In this document: one piece after another, positions 1 through 14,166 of the stretch
Layout of the letters: every line of letters starts with the position of its first letter
Numbering within the stretch: the stretch's first letter is position 1
Source: Albizia julibrissin
Taxonomy: Eukaryota > Streptophyta > Magnoliopsida > Fabales > Fabaceae
Direction of reading: 5' to 3'
NCBI GenBank assembly: GCA_037074505.1
Contig: CM073482.1
Coordinates: forward strand, 49,979,501-50,043,500
Length of the DNA: 64,000 nucleotides
Position numbers and translations under genes: made by a program
Notes under the pieces: model-generated
The model's input: the letters and a program-made list of their open reading frames with translations, nothing else
Database searches by the model: none
What the model was told of the DNA's origin: nothing

Positions 1-3000
1 TGGCTTTAAATTCTACTATTGGATTGCTACGAAGGGAAGAGAATTTGAGGTGAGAGTTAATTGCCCTTGACCTGCGTCTAAAGTAACCTCACATTCATTC
101 TTGGCTTACCCTGTTCTGACTCAGCAGCAACAACCGCCATTAATACATATATTCACTTATTAACACACCAGGCAATAAACGCCCTAAAATCTGTCCCATG
201 TTTACATTTTTGTTGTATAGGCTCAGAATGAAAGACGATGATTGAGCCAGCAAATGCTGACTCAGTTGTTAAAGAATTGATTCGTAATTATAAGGTGTGA
301 GTTTGAATTCCACTTTTGAGATGAGTACTTTGTTAGTAGATAATATGTAAGTACTATTATAAATATTTTTTGAGTTTAGAGGTATAACCAAACTCTAATA
401 TGCCTCCGGTACTCAACTCGTACAAACTTATTATTATATATAAAAAAAAAAGATGATGATTGATGAGTAAACAAAATAAAAATTTAAAGGTTAGATTTAT
501 TATCGGATTCTGTGAGATAATAATAGCGAAACAAGTCGCATTATTTAGAACTCATGAACAGTGACTCATTCGTCATATTTCTTATAATGCATAAAAGGAA
601 ATTAGCTTATCCTATATTTTGATGATTTAATGATAAATTGGTCAATGATATTGAATTTAATTTATCTAATGGATATAACATGAATCCTCCCGAAAGAGAG
701 GGGTGCAGGGAATGCATAGATAGTGCGTGGTTGTCGTTAGCTCTAGTTTGATATTATTAGATCATATTAATCTAAGTAATTAATTGTACGAAATTTAATA
801 GATGAGTTGCATTGTTCATGATAATGATAAATGCATAACTAGCCATATAGATTATATATATCGCATATATCAATATATGTGTGCGTGAGAGAGAGATAAA
901 AGGTCATATTTCACCACTTCTGAGCAAGATATTTGGTTATTATATATATTAATGTCTCAGAAAAGGGTTTAAATTTTTTTCGTGAGGATCATATATTTTA
1001 TTTATTTCAGCGGATATGTTGGTTTTTAAGTTAAGTATTTTTAAGTTTGCAAAATTTCTTAAGAATAGCTAAGAATTTTTGTTTTTGTTTTTTATAAATT
1101 TTTATTTCTTTTACCGATATTTTTATTTTTGACAGATACGTATAATTTATTTTTTGGTAAATCGAGTACATATATTTCCTCCTGCTTCAGTAAAACCTTG
1201 CGCACTAACACTCCTCTTATATATGCATGATTAATAAACATAATTGTTCTTACATTAAAAATACTTTCATATTTTTAATAAAATGTAATAAGAGGAGTAT
1301 ATAGTTGACATTATATATATTATTTTAATATAAAGTGAAAATAAATTTTTACTCAGAGAAACATTAATTGGAATTTAGTTTAGTTTTCACCCCCATCCAT
1401 TCCAAGTGCAAGAGTATATATCTAGATCGATAACAACATATATAAAATATAGATTTTATATGAATCCATGTTATTAAGACATGAACGGTATGAAACATAA
1501 GGAATTATGTGTGTGTGTGTGTTTTATTTTTTCAACATTTCTTTAAACATACATTTCAAAAGAGTGGACCATCAGTTCAATTTTTAAAAAATATAAGTAC
1601 AGTGTTGCAAGAATTTTTAAAACTTATTATCTGTCTTGTACATCACATAAAAGTATAGTGATTCCATTAAATAGCTAAATGTAGCCTATTTTTTCTCGAA
1701 ATTCCGAATGAATTAATGAAAGTTAGGTCTCCGACGATTTTTTCCAGAAAAATGAGTTGTAAATATTAATTTAGGTAATTGAAAATCTATGAATCTCAAT
1801 GTGACAAATAAATTATTAAAATTTTAAATGTAACTCAGGTTTATAACTAAGATTTCTGTTTGTAACATTTTGAATCAATATTTATAACTCATTTTTAAAA
1901 TTCATTCATTTATTTATTTTTGATAATATGAATGGTTTCCTCTTTCAAAGCTTAGTGCATAAAGGATTTTTACCTCTTCCAACAAATCTGTTTTCTGGGA
2001 TTCAAAATTACTACCAATGAGAATTGGGCCTAATAAACGGAAGGGTTTAGTTTCTTTTGACGTAGTAAACCAAGATTTGAAGTTTCATTGGAAAGGGATC
2101 CATTTTGGCTACTCATCAAAATGATAAGCGCCCAAAGCCTATTAAATCTACCCTTTGGGTCTATAATATATGACACTTTAACTATATCACAAAAAATAAG
2201 AAATGATAGTTAAGTCATTTAATATGTCTCAAAATGTAACTTTTTTCCACTTTTACCCTTCTTGAAAAATGTATTAATTGCATTGATAATGTTATTTTAA
2301 AAAGATGGGGATACAATGAGTGAGGCAAAAGTTGAAAAGTTTGTATTAATTAAGGAGCAAAACATGGAAAAGAGCATTAATTAAATAGGAGGTGACTGAT
2401 ATATTCTAGATCATGTCTTTCTTATAGAAGTATCATTTATTGTGGATCGGGAGGAGTAAATCGTTTAAATATGATCTAGATAGTCCAAATTTAATTTTTT
2501 TAACTAATGATATTTAAATAAAAAATTATTTTTTAAAATAATTATAGTTAATACATTATTTTTATTTCAGATTATATACTCATTAAAATATTTTTTAATA
2601 AAAATAATGATAAAAAATAAATATGAATTATCCATGTCATTCTGATGAGTTGGGGCGGTCATCATTTTGATGAGACGCAAAACGATTCAGCCGAAAAAAT
2701 GTTCACATTTAATACTGGGAATTCTCCAGGAAGAGGGTCCTGGACATACACCTTTGCTTAATAAAAAAATAAAAAGTTAACAGTTATTAATTCAATCTTT
2801 CAAGGCTTCAATGTCATTTCTCAAGGAGCAGAATGTTGCGTCAATGCATTTTACTCAAAAAGGAACTAACTTTATGGACAACACTTTATTACTCTCTCAG
2901 AGTGACTCACCACCTTTGTTGGTAATTTATTTATTATCTTCATAATGAAACTTCACCCTCCCTGGTAATTATAGTGACACCACGGATCGATGCGTGCTCT

Positions 3001-3513
3001 GCACAATCCCACAAATTCACTCAATCCTAATTAGGCAATTTTATCTAAGATTACCAATTAATTGGAGATTACTAACAAGAATTCACAATGGTAAAATCAA
3101 ATCGTAAACTTAAATTATATATCCATAAGAACTTACTTTATCAATAAATAGCGAGTAAAAATATATGAAATAATAATTTTGTTTGCATATATTTCAAATA
3201 TAAATAATAAAAATTAAATTCATCAACATTCATAGTTCATTGTACTCGACGAAAAAGTTTCTATAAAATTCATAAATGAAGTCGCTAAACACAATCAAAT
3301 CTAAAAAGCTAGTATGTATTTAAGAGTGGATTGACATGATTTTTTAAGTTAAAAAAAATGGTGCACTATATAAGTAAACTTGTGAGTTCAACCGAACTTG
3401 TAACACACAAGAATTTAATAGCAAGTTTACATGATTTTGTATACTACAAACATAAAACTTGGGGAGTCACCTCAAGCAAAAACTAATTATAAGTCATCAA
3501 GTAGAGTGTAAAC
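1..3513. other. Intergenic, AT-rich, no gene seen
   Basis: Apart from the SINE-like element at 240-455 and a short GT tract near 1510, I see no coding potential, RNA gene or clear repeat. Confidence 0.6.
240..455 (+). mobile_element. SINE-like element
   Basis: An A-box-like GCTGACTCAGTTG and a B-box-like GAGTTTGAATTCC (about 299-311) precede a body ending in an A-run (440-452). The middle part (TTAGTAGATAAT, ATTATAAATATTTTTTGAG) also occurs in reverse at 37080-37268. Confidence 0.5.
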
Positions 3514-3522
3514 TACTTATTT

Positions 3523-4087
3523 GGGTTAAATGCCTATTTTGCTTTAGAAATATTGCCTCAGGGACAATTTTACCCCGAAAGTTATAAAAGTGGGACAATT
3601 TCACCCTCGTCAAACAGAAGAACGAACTATAGTTTGCCACCCAAGACAAACGTACACATAGTATTCCAGGATAGATGAGAGACATTGCACATAGGATCAA
3701 AGATGGTGCACTGACAGCCTTTTGGGATTGAAGACTGTGACGGAGTAGGCATAAATCACATGCGCCCTCTTCAACTTGACCTAGCTCAGCGCACTTCGTT
3801 CCACTTGGGATTTCTGGATTTTTCTCTACCTTTGATCTTGTTTAACCAGTTTCAACACCTGACTTCTGCCACATCATACTCCCAGGCCACATTTCGTTTT
3901 ACCTATGCACCACTGTGTTTTTTCCTAAGCCACCGTGTCAATTTAACAACTTCAATTAGGGCTCCATTTGACGAGGGCGAAATTTCCCTACTTTTGTAAC
4001 TTCCGGGGTAAAATTATACCTGATAAAACTTCTAGGACAAAATTGTTTCTGAGGCAATACTTTCAGGGCAAAATAGGCCTTTAACCC
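3523..4087. mobile_element. Mutator-like non-autonomous element, 565 bp
   Basis: Long terminal inverted repeats of about 100 bases start GGGTTAAATGCCTATTTTG on the left and end ..CCTTTAACCC on the right. Both arms contain TATTGCCTCAG and ACAATTTTACCCC.GAAGTTA blocks. A perfect 9-bp target duplication TACTTATTT flanks it (3514-3522 and 4088-4096). Long arms plus a 9-bp duplication point to the Mutator superfamily. Short reading frames inside show no recognised domain. Confidence 0.88.
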
Positions 4088-5149
4088 TACTTATTTTATT
4101 ATAAGATTGCCCTTATTTAAAATCTCATTAATTTAATCTTCTAGAGCTTCTGGCAATGTAATTCATTATATTAAATATGACTAAACTTAAAATTATATTT
4201 TACTTTTAGACCAAGTTAATCACTTAGAGTCTTAAACATATTTCAAGTATTAGAGCCTTTAAAAGCATATTTTTAATTATGATTTACGGTATGCGAGATA
4301 AGTATGTGAGAGGAATATTGTCTCGACTTATGTATATAAACACTTTTGAATCTCCTAATCGTCCATCCAAACACTCGTGCATGCTAAAAGTGCCTTACAA
4401 GTAAGTGTTTTGGTAACTCAGAAATTATAGTTTCAAAAGTCATTTTTCGTAAATCGAAATAAAACTTTTTTTATATATTTATTTTATAAATCATAAAAAT
4501 TATTCTCTAAAAGTTAACCTAAACACACACTTAAAATCAGAGTATTTAATTGATTAACCTCATCAGGGGACGGAGGGGGGAAAAAAGGCTATGAAGTTAA
4601 ATAACGATAGATTAAAATCCTTGTTATTCACATAACTTAAGGAACCACGCATATTAGTAATTTTGTTGATAGTAAAATAGTTTTCGCAATGATTGTAAAG
4701 TTTCTAGAATTATCCAGTCGTGATAATTATGAACAGGATATTTTTGTGCTTTAAGCTATTAGTTTAGCTTTAGCTGGCAGACATCTTCGTTTGATAAAAT
4801 GAGTCGTCCCGGAAAAAAAAATATTTTTATAATATGTGGCGCCGTCTCAATGGTCCAAGTGGCTTCAAATAATTTAGAAGGTCATGAGTCCCGTATAAAA
4901 TGAGACATATCAACGGCTGTGCCTGTACTGTCACTGGGACGACCTTCATGCTGATTTTGGCCACTCGGGTCCCTCTCTCACTCAAAAACACGAAGTACTG
5001 ATATTTTGTTAATAATTAATGATGATGTCATATATATACAGCTGTAATAGTCACTGCTCTTTAAATTACTATTAAAAAGCTCTGTTTTGACCTTTTTAAC
5101 TTATGAAGACCTCCGATCCATGGTTTCATCCTAGTAATATTTGAATGCA

Positions 5150-5560
5150 CTGTTTTAAAATCCGATCAAATCGAAAAACAGTTGGAAAATTGGTCTAATT
5201 TGTTGGTTAACCTAAGGTTATGAGTTAAACTGGGGTCTACCTGATAAACCCGGCCTCACCCAGTCGAGTTGATCAGGGTTAATTTTTTTTTTTACATTTA
5301 AACTTTAGTTCCTTCAAGCTCCGCGACTTTGATCAGTTAATCAAATCACTTAATTATTCATGACTTCATTCACATTTCACAGTTTCACTTCCATACTCAA
5401 TCAAATTTTTTTATTTTTCTTTTAAAATTTTATATTAATAAGCCTAAAATATTTAATTTCTTACATGTTTGACCCGGTTTAACTCCGATCTGACCCACCA
5501 ACCATTAACCCAATATCCTAATCGGTTCAGTACCAGGTCCGGGTTTCAAAACCTTACTTT
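5150..5560. mobile_element. MITE related to 36631-36865
   Basis: The right part (GGTTTAACTCCGATCTGACC, AACCATTAACCCAATA, GGGTTTCAAAACC) aligns with the right part of the element at 36631. The left end, TGTTTTAAAATCCGATC, is its worn inverted partner. Confidence 0.55.
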
Positions 5561-6429
5561 AATGTCATTTGAACCATAAGTTCCTCTCATATCATAAGAA
5601 AATAATAAGAAATTAATTTTTAATGAAACTCTTTCAAATTATGAAATCATTTATTGTGAATATAATAAAAAAATATTTTATGTATTTTTTATTATTTATA
5701 TATAAAGTCATCATACAATATTATTCACATGGTAATAACGAGATCATGCATGGGTTAATGCAAATTATAATGACGATATTCATTGGGTCAAACAATAAGG
5801 CTAATAAAAATACACACACATACAGGTATTTAATTATATATGTTCGTTGGTAAAAAAACAATTTAATTATATATGTTCGTGTGGAGAACCTTTGAATTAT
5901 TTGCTTTATTGTTAATTTTGTTGCTTGTTAGATCTTTGATACGACATTGGATCTGACCCCTGACATAGTACAGGACTGGTTTCAGAATCAAAAAGGTGAA
6001 AATAACTCATCTTCAATTTGAGGTAAAAGGGATCTCTCACTCTCAATTAGTTCCCATGCTTTTATCCCATGCTTCATAATATCTTTGGAATCCCCCCCCG
6101 GGACTAATTTACATCATAAATTCATCCTTCAAAATATTTATTTTGTTAAAATTAAATATCTATTCAACTACATTCCCTCATTTTTTGGTATTTTTAAAAA
6201 ATTAATAGATATCATTATTTTGATGATTTCGTCTTAATCTTGATTATTTATCATTTATACGAATGCACGACGCCACTAACCTGCCTATATATCCTTTTTT
6301 GGCCAAACATAAACCTGCCGATCAATGTTTACATTTAAGAAAACTATAATTAAACTTTAAATTCAGAATAAAATAGAACAACAAAGATGAAAATTATTCA
6401 TATTTATATGAATTATATATTAACAAGTA

Positions 6430-6590
6430 AGTAACCGTCTACAGGTTTCAAATGCAGATAGAAGAACCTATAATTGGTGGGCGACTGTAAGTCTTATTAT
6501 AAGTATTATTTAAATTTGGAGGTGTGCCATAATTTTGATGAACTCTTGAGTCTTAACTCACCAAAACCTTTTTATATAAAAAAAGACCTA
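6430..6590 (+). mobile_element. Possible degenerate SINE fragment
   Basis: A GTAAGT..TATTATAA..TATT..GAGGTGTG series resembles the body of the 240-455 element, and it ends in an A-run. It is weak and may be chance similarity. Confidence 0.3.
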
Positions 6591-7649
6591 CAAGTTATGA
6601 ATTTTTATAATATGATCTAAATAATTTGTAGTAATATTAATATTTATCATGTTATATAAATTTGATGATAAACCAACGTATACTTTTTTTTTTTTATACC
6701 AAAGTTTATGTATCAGTAGGAGCACGTACGTAATAATCTAAAATATCCACATCACCAAATCATTATTGATGAAGCTGGATTCAAGTATGGACGTGGCATT
6801 CAAATATACAAGTAAAAGAGGTTGGCGAAAAGACAAAGGTTTCCAGTATGAGCTAGCAACATAGGATTGGTTCATTTTCTTTTCAATCAAAGTCCTATAT
6901 TCATATATTCTTCTGACATTTGTTGAAATTCCAGCAACAAATTCCAGGTGTCCCCCTAATCTATGTTCTTAGGCTATTTTTTAGCCACAAAAAAATTAGG
7001 AAAAAAAGAGTATATAAAAGAAGCCCCGTATAAATCACTCATGCAGCAGCTAATAGGGACGATAATACGCGTTTATATCTATCTACTTATTTATTATTTT
7101 TAGAAAAAAAATCAATCAATCATATATGTATCGGGTGAAGGAGATTTAATCCGAAATCTTGAAGCAATTATATCCACACCTTTAAATAAATCATAAATTG
7201 CAATCAAAATTTTATTTGGTCAGGCAACGTACCACTTTGTAAAATTAGAACCCCACGACTCGATCTCTTTTTATACTTTTTGTTTTTATTTGGTTCATGC
7301 ATGTGGGATTCATCATAGCCAGATGTTGTTATCAGCAATAATAAAAAAATTACTTACTTATACTACGGCACATGCACTTATTTATTTTCAATCATTACGA
7401 ATTAATGTAAATGATTAAAGCTTTTATCATCAAGATTCAAACTTACCATTCACAGAAATGATTGCAAATTAGTGTGAATGATCAAATCATTTTAGATTCC
7501 TCGTGAAAGTGTAGTAACAAGTTAGTAGCAAAAAGAAAAGGAGCATTTGCTTGGCTTATCTCGATGTATAATGTTATGTTATTTGCGTAGCATTTAATGT
7601 AGCTAGTAATTAGGGTTAACTAGTTAGATCAAATGTGATAAAGTGTGTT

Positions 7650-7990
7650 TTTTTAGTAGCACTCAGAATTTTGAATTAATTTTTTATATACTAATACCCT
7701 AAATATTTTGTTAGTCCAAAGCAGTTTTTAGTGCAATCTTGCTTTTGAAGTTTCTTTTTTTTTTTTTTTCTAATAAGTAGCAACAGGTAGCCTACACTTA
7801 TATATGAAACTAAATGCTACTAAAAAAAAGTATTTCAGGTTGGATGTAAAAAAATTATTTTAAGATATTTGGTGCTACCAGAAAAATATTTTAAAGTATT
7901 AGATACATAAAAAATTAATTTAAAATACTAAATGTTACTAAAAATACATCATAGAATTGGATGCTATTTAACTCATTAGGGAAAAAAAAA
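7650..7990. mobile_element. Degenerate relative of the Harbinger-like element interior
   Basis: It has repeated A.TATTTTAAAGTATTAGAT, AAATGCTACT and AATTTAAAATACTAAATG strings like those in the hairpin at 54061-54440. Ends are not clear. Confidence 0.35.
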
Positions 7991-9299
7991 CACAGACATA
8001 TAGTATGTCGGCTATCTCTCTTGCTATATATATATTGTGGCTGTAACTATCGTTTTTAAAATATGTCACACTTTTTCTTTTTTCTTTTTTTTCTTTGGGT
8101 TAAAGAGAGTGCTAATTTCCACTTTGAAAAGTGGAGGGTTAGTTCTCCGAATTATCCTAAAAGGAAGTTGATGAGGTCATATTATAGTACTGATCGGAGC
8201 ACTGATAATTGTTAATTGCTAATAATTGCATTCCTTTCTAGTCTAGACATTTCACAATCTTTTTTAAATGGCCATTTATTACTATGTGGCAGGGTGGCAC
8301 TATTAGCTTGAATTTAATCTATGTTTAGTCCTTATATATTAATATATTAGTACGTACGTAGAGCTGCATCTACATATATATAGTTAATTGATTTAAGTGA
8401 ATATTATAGTATTATATAGCTTAACTGTAATCCTTTTTCTTTTGTTAGTGGATACTTACCCCATTAGTATTGGGGAGTCCTATAATTATAATTATCTTCT
8501 TAAAGGTGTGCTAATGATAACAATCAAGTTTATGAATTTAGAATTGTAAAAATGTATTCTCATAGTGGCTTGTTACTTTTGGTTATTTAATATACAAGTG
8601 ATATATTTGATTTGTATACTTTCAGCAGAAGAACACGGGTTAATAAAGTTTATTATTTTTAACTCGATAAATTTGTAGTCTTCAAATTTGTTAAATTTTA
8701 ATCAAGTAGATTGGATTGTTGTGAACTTGTAAACGAAATCTGTAAGGAATTATTATTTTTTTCATAAAAATTTATAAAGACTTTATTATTTAACTAAAAC
8801 ATACATAACACCTACACCCTTGACCGTATAATAATCTTAAAATTTTATAACCTTTACTTTTGTGGAAATAAACCTACTTCATGGGTCAAGCCTCAAGCAT
8901 GCAAAGAACATGTAATACGTTTGTTGGTAATTAAAATTATTCCATGCCCACACGCTGTTTAGGTATGAAGATTAAAGCATTAGTTTATTTGTAAAGTATT
9001 ATTAAAAAATAAAGGAGATAATCACACGTGCACGCACATGAGGGGGAAAAAACCCCCGAGAAAGCAGGATAGGGCCAACAAAATATCAGAGTTCCCAAAG
9101 TGATCATTAAACAATTCTCATACGAGGACGAAACACAATTAATGCTAAAATCATGGTAGATACGCCAGAATCACCAAATAATGCCTACACTCCTTTAAAA
9201 AAAAAATCATAAATTACGTTTATTGCTTTTAACACTATAAAAGTAACCTATATTACTTTCTAAATTTTTGAAGATGTCAGTACTTTTTATTCTATTTTA

Positions 9300-9540
9300 T
9301 TTTTTTAAATATACCTCCTATGGCACTTCTATGAAAAAATGTTATAGGAAGTACCGACCTCATATGCCAAGGAAGCGTCACAGGAGGTCATAGACCTTCT
9401 ACGCCACTTCCAATGGAAGCGCCGTAGGAGACCTCCTACCCGTAGAAGGTATTTACAATACCTCCTACAACACTTCTATTAGAAGCGTTGTAGGAGTAAT
9501 GAACCTCCTATGCTGCTTTCTTGGGGAAGCGGCATAAAAT
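9300..9540. repeat. Subterminal inverted/direct repeats, CACTA element 1 (3' side)
   Basis: Several imperfect copies of a motif around CCTCCTA..GC.CTTC..GAAGCG..GTAGGAG alternate in orientation over about 240 bases. They fit subterminal transposase-binding repeats. Confidence 0.7.
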
Positions 9541-9796
9541 GTGACCGTTTTTTTTAATATTGTTTTACGTAATTATTTCTTTTTCTTGAACTCATGCAAA
9601 TTCAAATTTACAGCAATTTCAATACAAATCGACAGTAAAAAAAAAATCAAATCAGAATTAAATAACACATAACTAGTTCATAAAATCAGTACTAAATGTA
9701 TGTAACTACAACGTAACAATTGTATGTATAACTAATTTTAGGAGATTAAAAAACACAAGAAATATGCAAGAGAAACAATATAACTAACGTATGTGC

Positions 9797-11446
9797 CTAA
9801 ATATTTGATAATATTTGTCTGACCATATATTCACATCATTCCTCAATTATTTCATCTACTTGTTGATCAATCAATTGGGCACAACCTTGATATTCATAAT
9901 ACTACATAAAAATCATGCATAGAATGAATTAAAATCATTAAAAATCAATTAACTTAGACACTTGTCAATTAAATTTTAAACACAGTATAAACTGTACGTA
10001 AAAGTACTTACTTTCACGAGAATATAATTTAACTTATGAGTAACTACATCTTTCATAAATTTCATGATGTAATAACCGCAATAATTATTGTTTGGTTGGA
10101 ATGGGCACTGTAACAATATAAAAAAATAGTTAAGTCATTGTTTACAGAAAAATTTGTGAATAACAAAATTTGAGTAAATTCATATACTATAATCTTCCTC
10201 CAGGTATAGGTCGTGGCACAGTCACTGCATTTAGAATAGCTCAATCCAACATTGATTCTATATGCGGTCAATATACTAAAAAAACAAGTAGTGATTGATT
10301 AATTTTGGTTATTCAATAATCACATGCGAAAATATTTACACATACACCCATACATTTACCTATTGATCATAATCATCATATCATGCCGGTTTTCTAAATA
10401 ACCAGCCTCTAGAGGATCCAAATAGAAAATACGGGGGCCTCCAGCTATTACAGGATGGATCACAATCAAAATCCAATGTGCTCTAAAATATTTTAAAAAT
10501 TTTACTTTGACAATAATGTTATGGTAAAAGTGAAAGAATAAAAAAACATACATTAAAATAATGTCGCAAATAACTTACCCCGGATTGTATGGCACAATAA
10601 ACATATTAGTAGGGGTTGCTCTCCGCATGAACTGGTCCTTAAAATCGTCAATTTGTAGTTCCAAATTACTCCCCTCATGCTGGCCAAGGAGGTGTGGGTT
10701 GACAAATACAAATCTATTTACCATTTTCGTGCCCACTAACAAATCGTGGTACAAGTGCCTTTATAGAAAACAAACAGTGTCATTAAAACAAAAAACTTGA
10801 ATAATGAATAATAATAACAGTAATAGACGATGATGATAAAGTACCTAACCCATATATTGATGGTCGTCGCACTAAGCCATCATGACTAAGCACTTCATTT
10901 AGGACACCACCATCGACATGATCATGTATATTTATATGATATATTTTGATATCGAAAGGTATTTTATGACCTCCTTGGCGGATCAAATCCGGTGCCATTA
11001 TTGCCAATTGTTGGCGATATGAGCCTATTTGTCTGTTGCTTCAATTGCTGGTTGAGAGTTGGAACTTGTGTTGTGTTGTTGAGCAGTTTGAGTTCTTCCC
11101 ACGCCCTTCAACTCATTTTCCTTTAGGACGAGCAACCTATAAAATCATGAAATTAAATTATATAGTTTTAGATGAAAGTGCATAGAAAAAGTAAAAGGAA
11201 TTGTAAATTAACTACCTTTTGAAGTGGCTCAATCAGACCTATTGACCATGCAACATAATCACTGACAACATCTTTCACCATTGTTTCTTTATCCTAAGAA
11301 GGGATTGGCAGGAGGACATCTTCATTCGTGCATACGTCTTCATGGGTAATGATGAGTTATGCAGTGTATCATTGTCGGTGTTGTAGGCCATGCCTACTGT
11401 ATGCTTGAAAGAATCATCGACATGCAACTTACACGTCGATTCGCCC
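9797..11446 (-). pseudogene. CACTA second gene with Ulp1-type cysteine protease domain (element 1)
   Basis: This is a split minus-strand reading in exon-like blocks. The first block (about 11446-11210) holds the conserved region ending near YVAWSIGLIEPLQK, and a middle block lies near 11000-10560. The C48/Ulp1 catalytic domain spans about 10490-10062. The catalytic triad is visible: His in the HWILIV block (10476-10478), Asp in FYLDPL (10415-10417), and Cys in QPNNNYCGYY (10078-10080), with the usual Gln before it. The stop is at 9797-9799. Ulp1 domains remove SUMO-like modifiers and are carried by many plant CACTA and Mutator elements; a role in transposition is inferred only. Internal stops make it a pseudogene, though the catalytic residues survive. 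Confidence 0.8.
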
Positions 11447-11501
11447 TATGAAAAATATAATTAATATATTCAGGTACACTAATTTATAACGTAACAAAAA
11501 G

Positions 11502-14166
11502 TTAACTAGAGAGGAAATAAATTATCAAAGGTATGGGGACATTTAAGCTCTGTCCATTCGATAACCATCTCAAGTTTTCATAAACTGAATCAAGATTCCT
11601 CTCCACCTCATTATTAATGCGCATTTTTAACCAACTTGGAAAATGTTGGTTGTGCTCTTTTGTTATAAAATTTTCATTCATATCACCATGTACCAATCGA
11701 AGAATATCCTTTTGTTCTTCAACATACGGTTCAACCTCATCAGTTTTATGTTGCACATACAAGTGAGCTTGCTCTCATTCAGTCACTGATAACCTGATTA
11801 CATCCTTCCTACTTGTTCCTTTTCCTGATATTCGCCTATTATGACGAGACTTCGGGATCCCTACAGGGTCAACATTTGATAGAAAATCAGCACAGAAGTC
11901 ACTTGCTTCTTTAACCATGTAATGCTCAGCTATACAACCCTCTGGTCAGTATGTATTTTTCACATACCCTTTTAAAATTTTCATAAATCGTTTATTTGGG
12001 TACATCCATCTCAGATACACTGGACCGCACAATTGAACATCTTTCACCAAGTATAAGGTGAGATGGACCATAATGTCAAAAAATGAAGGTGGAAAATATA
12101 TTTCAAGTTCACACAGAGTACAAACAATTAACCTTTGCAAATCATGTAACTTCATTGAATCAACCACTTTATTGTAAATTAAATTGAAGAACATACAAAG
12201 TTTAGTTATGGTATTCTTTACTTTTTTAGGTAAGATTGGCCGTATACCAACCGGTACGAAATTCTGCATGACCACATGACAATTATGAGATTTAAGGTTC
12301 TTTAGCTTCAACTATTTCACTGATACAAGATTATTTATATATGAAGAATAACCCTGTGGAACTTTGATTCCTTCAAGAAACTCACAAAATAACTTTTTCT
12401 CTTTCCTCGACAGAGTATAAGCCGTTGGAGGTAGATAAATACGGTGTCCTTGCTCAACCGGTGCCAACTCTTCTTTGATACCCAATTTAACCAAATCCAA
12501 CCTCGCATTAACACTGTCATTGCTTTTTCCTTGCATATTGAGTAGCGTGCCAATTAAACTATCACATATATTTTTTTTCTATGTGCATCACATCAAGAAA
12601 ATGTCTCACATATAAGGACTTTCAATATGAAAGTTCAAAGAAAATAGATTTCTTCTTCCAGCCACTTGTCCCGATTTATTTTGCAAAAGGCTTGCCGAAA
12701 TTGTTATCCAAGTGTTTAACCTTTTAAATACCTGAGCACCAGTCAACATCTTCGTGGGCTACCTTCTTTTGACTCACAATTGGAAGCCTTTTTCCACTTC
12801 CTTCAATAATGTTTCAATGGTAAGAATCTTTGATGTCCCATGTAGACATTGTTCTTACAGTGATCTAGTCGTACTGAATGAGTGTCATCTTCACATATAG
12901 GGCATGCACAATATTCTTTAACCTGTATCCAGAAAAATTACCATAAGCAAGAAAATCATTTATTGTGCCAAACAACATGGCTTTCAAAGTGAAACTTTCT
13001 TCCCTGTGCCTATTATACACATTGACGCCTTCCTCCCAAAGTAGCTTCAAGTCATCAATTAAAGGAGTCAAGTATACATCTATATCATTCCCAGGTTGCC
13101 TTGGCCCAGAAATTAACATAGACAATATCATAAACTTACGTTTTATGATCAAGTGCGGAGAAATGTTATAAATCATCAATATCACTGGCCACGTACTGTG
13201 TGTACTACTCTGAACCATGCAGGGATTGATTCCATCAGTTAAAAGTGTAAGGCTCAAGTTCTTTGCTTCATGCGTGAAGTCAAGGTGGTCATGATCAACT
13301 GTTTTCAATTGAGGAGCATTTGCAAGGTTCCTAAGGTTTGTGTCTTCAGTCCTTTCATCTGCATGACATGTCAACAACTTAGCAATCTCTGCATTACTGT
13401 ACAATCGCTTAAATCTATGAATAATAGAAAAATACCATACGACCTTTGACGGAATTTTTCCTTTATTCTTCTCATATCAGGATGCATTACATTTAGAGCA
13501 CTTCTCTAACGTTGCATACTGATTACGAAATAATATGCAATTGTTAAGGCATGCATGTATCTTCTCAAAACCCATGCCAGTTGTAGAGCAAAGTATTCGC
13601 TTTGCCTCATATGTCTTGACAGAAAATACATTTTTTTGGAGCATATCTTGCACAATTTCAAGCAGTGCGGTGAAACCCGAATAATTCAATTCATAGCATG
13701 CTTTAAAGTTGTACAATTTCAACATTGCTAGCAATCTTGTATATTTAGTACTACCGGCATATAATAGTTTCTCTGCATCACCTTTCAACTTCTCAAATTC
13801 TTGAGGACAGTTATGAAGCACCCCTTCGACCGCATTTAGCATTTCTTGAAGACCATTATCGTCCTCATCACATATGCTTGGGTCAAATTCATTCGAAGTA
13901 CCGATCGTGGTATGCACCCGATCACTACGAGCATCATCAGTCTCACCGTGCCTTATCCATCATGTATATGATTGATCAATTCTATGGCATACTAAATGAT
14001 CTAACAAATCAAGTAGACTAATATGTTTTCCATAACAAGAAGATAAGTAAGGACACAAGATTTTGTTAGGATCATTTGTATACTCTCTTACAAATCTGAT
14101 AAATTCTTTCACTCCATCTATATATTCCCTTGAGCACCGATCAGATGACATCCATTTTGGATCCAT
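11502..14166 (-). pseudogene. TNP2-like CACTA transposase, decayed (element 1)
   Basis: The minus-strand reading starts at 14166 with the transposase-associated N-terminal domain (MDPKWMSS.., to about 13960). The Transposase_21 core follows (13917-12540), with motifs such as PGNDIDVYLTPLIDDLKLLW and HLDNNFGKPF. Next comes DUF4218 (about 12530-11946; KSHNCHVVMQ, PPSFFDIMVHL, RWMYPNKRFM) and a C-terminal remnant to 11502. From 14166 to about 12865 a single frame is kept, interrupted only by stops. One is a TGA near 13478 where the family has Arg, which fits CGA deamination. A frame change lies between 12865 and 12536, and further TGA stops replace Trp. The DUF4216 domain found in element 2 is missing. 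No functional enzyme is expected. Confidence 0.9.

Larger units (their letters stand above)
4097..9184. other. Intergenic, AT-rich, no gene seen
   Basis: Only worn MITE and SINE-like fragments (about 5150-5560, 6430-6590, 7650-7990) are visible. Short open frames look random. Confidence 0.6.

Noticed and set aside
3760..3999. 79-residue open frame with hydrophobic stretches
   Set aside because: It lies inside the Mutator-like MITE and partly in its terminal repeat. No domain or codon pattern supports a gene.
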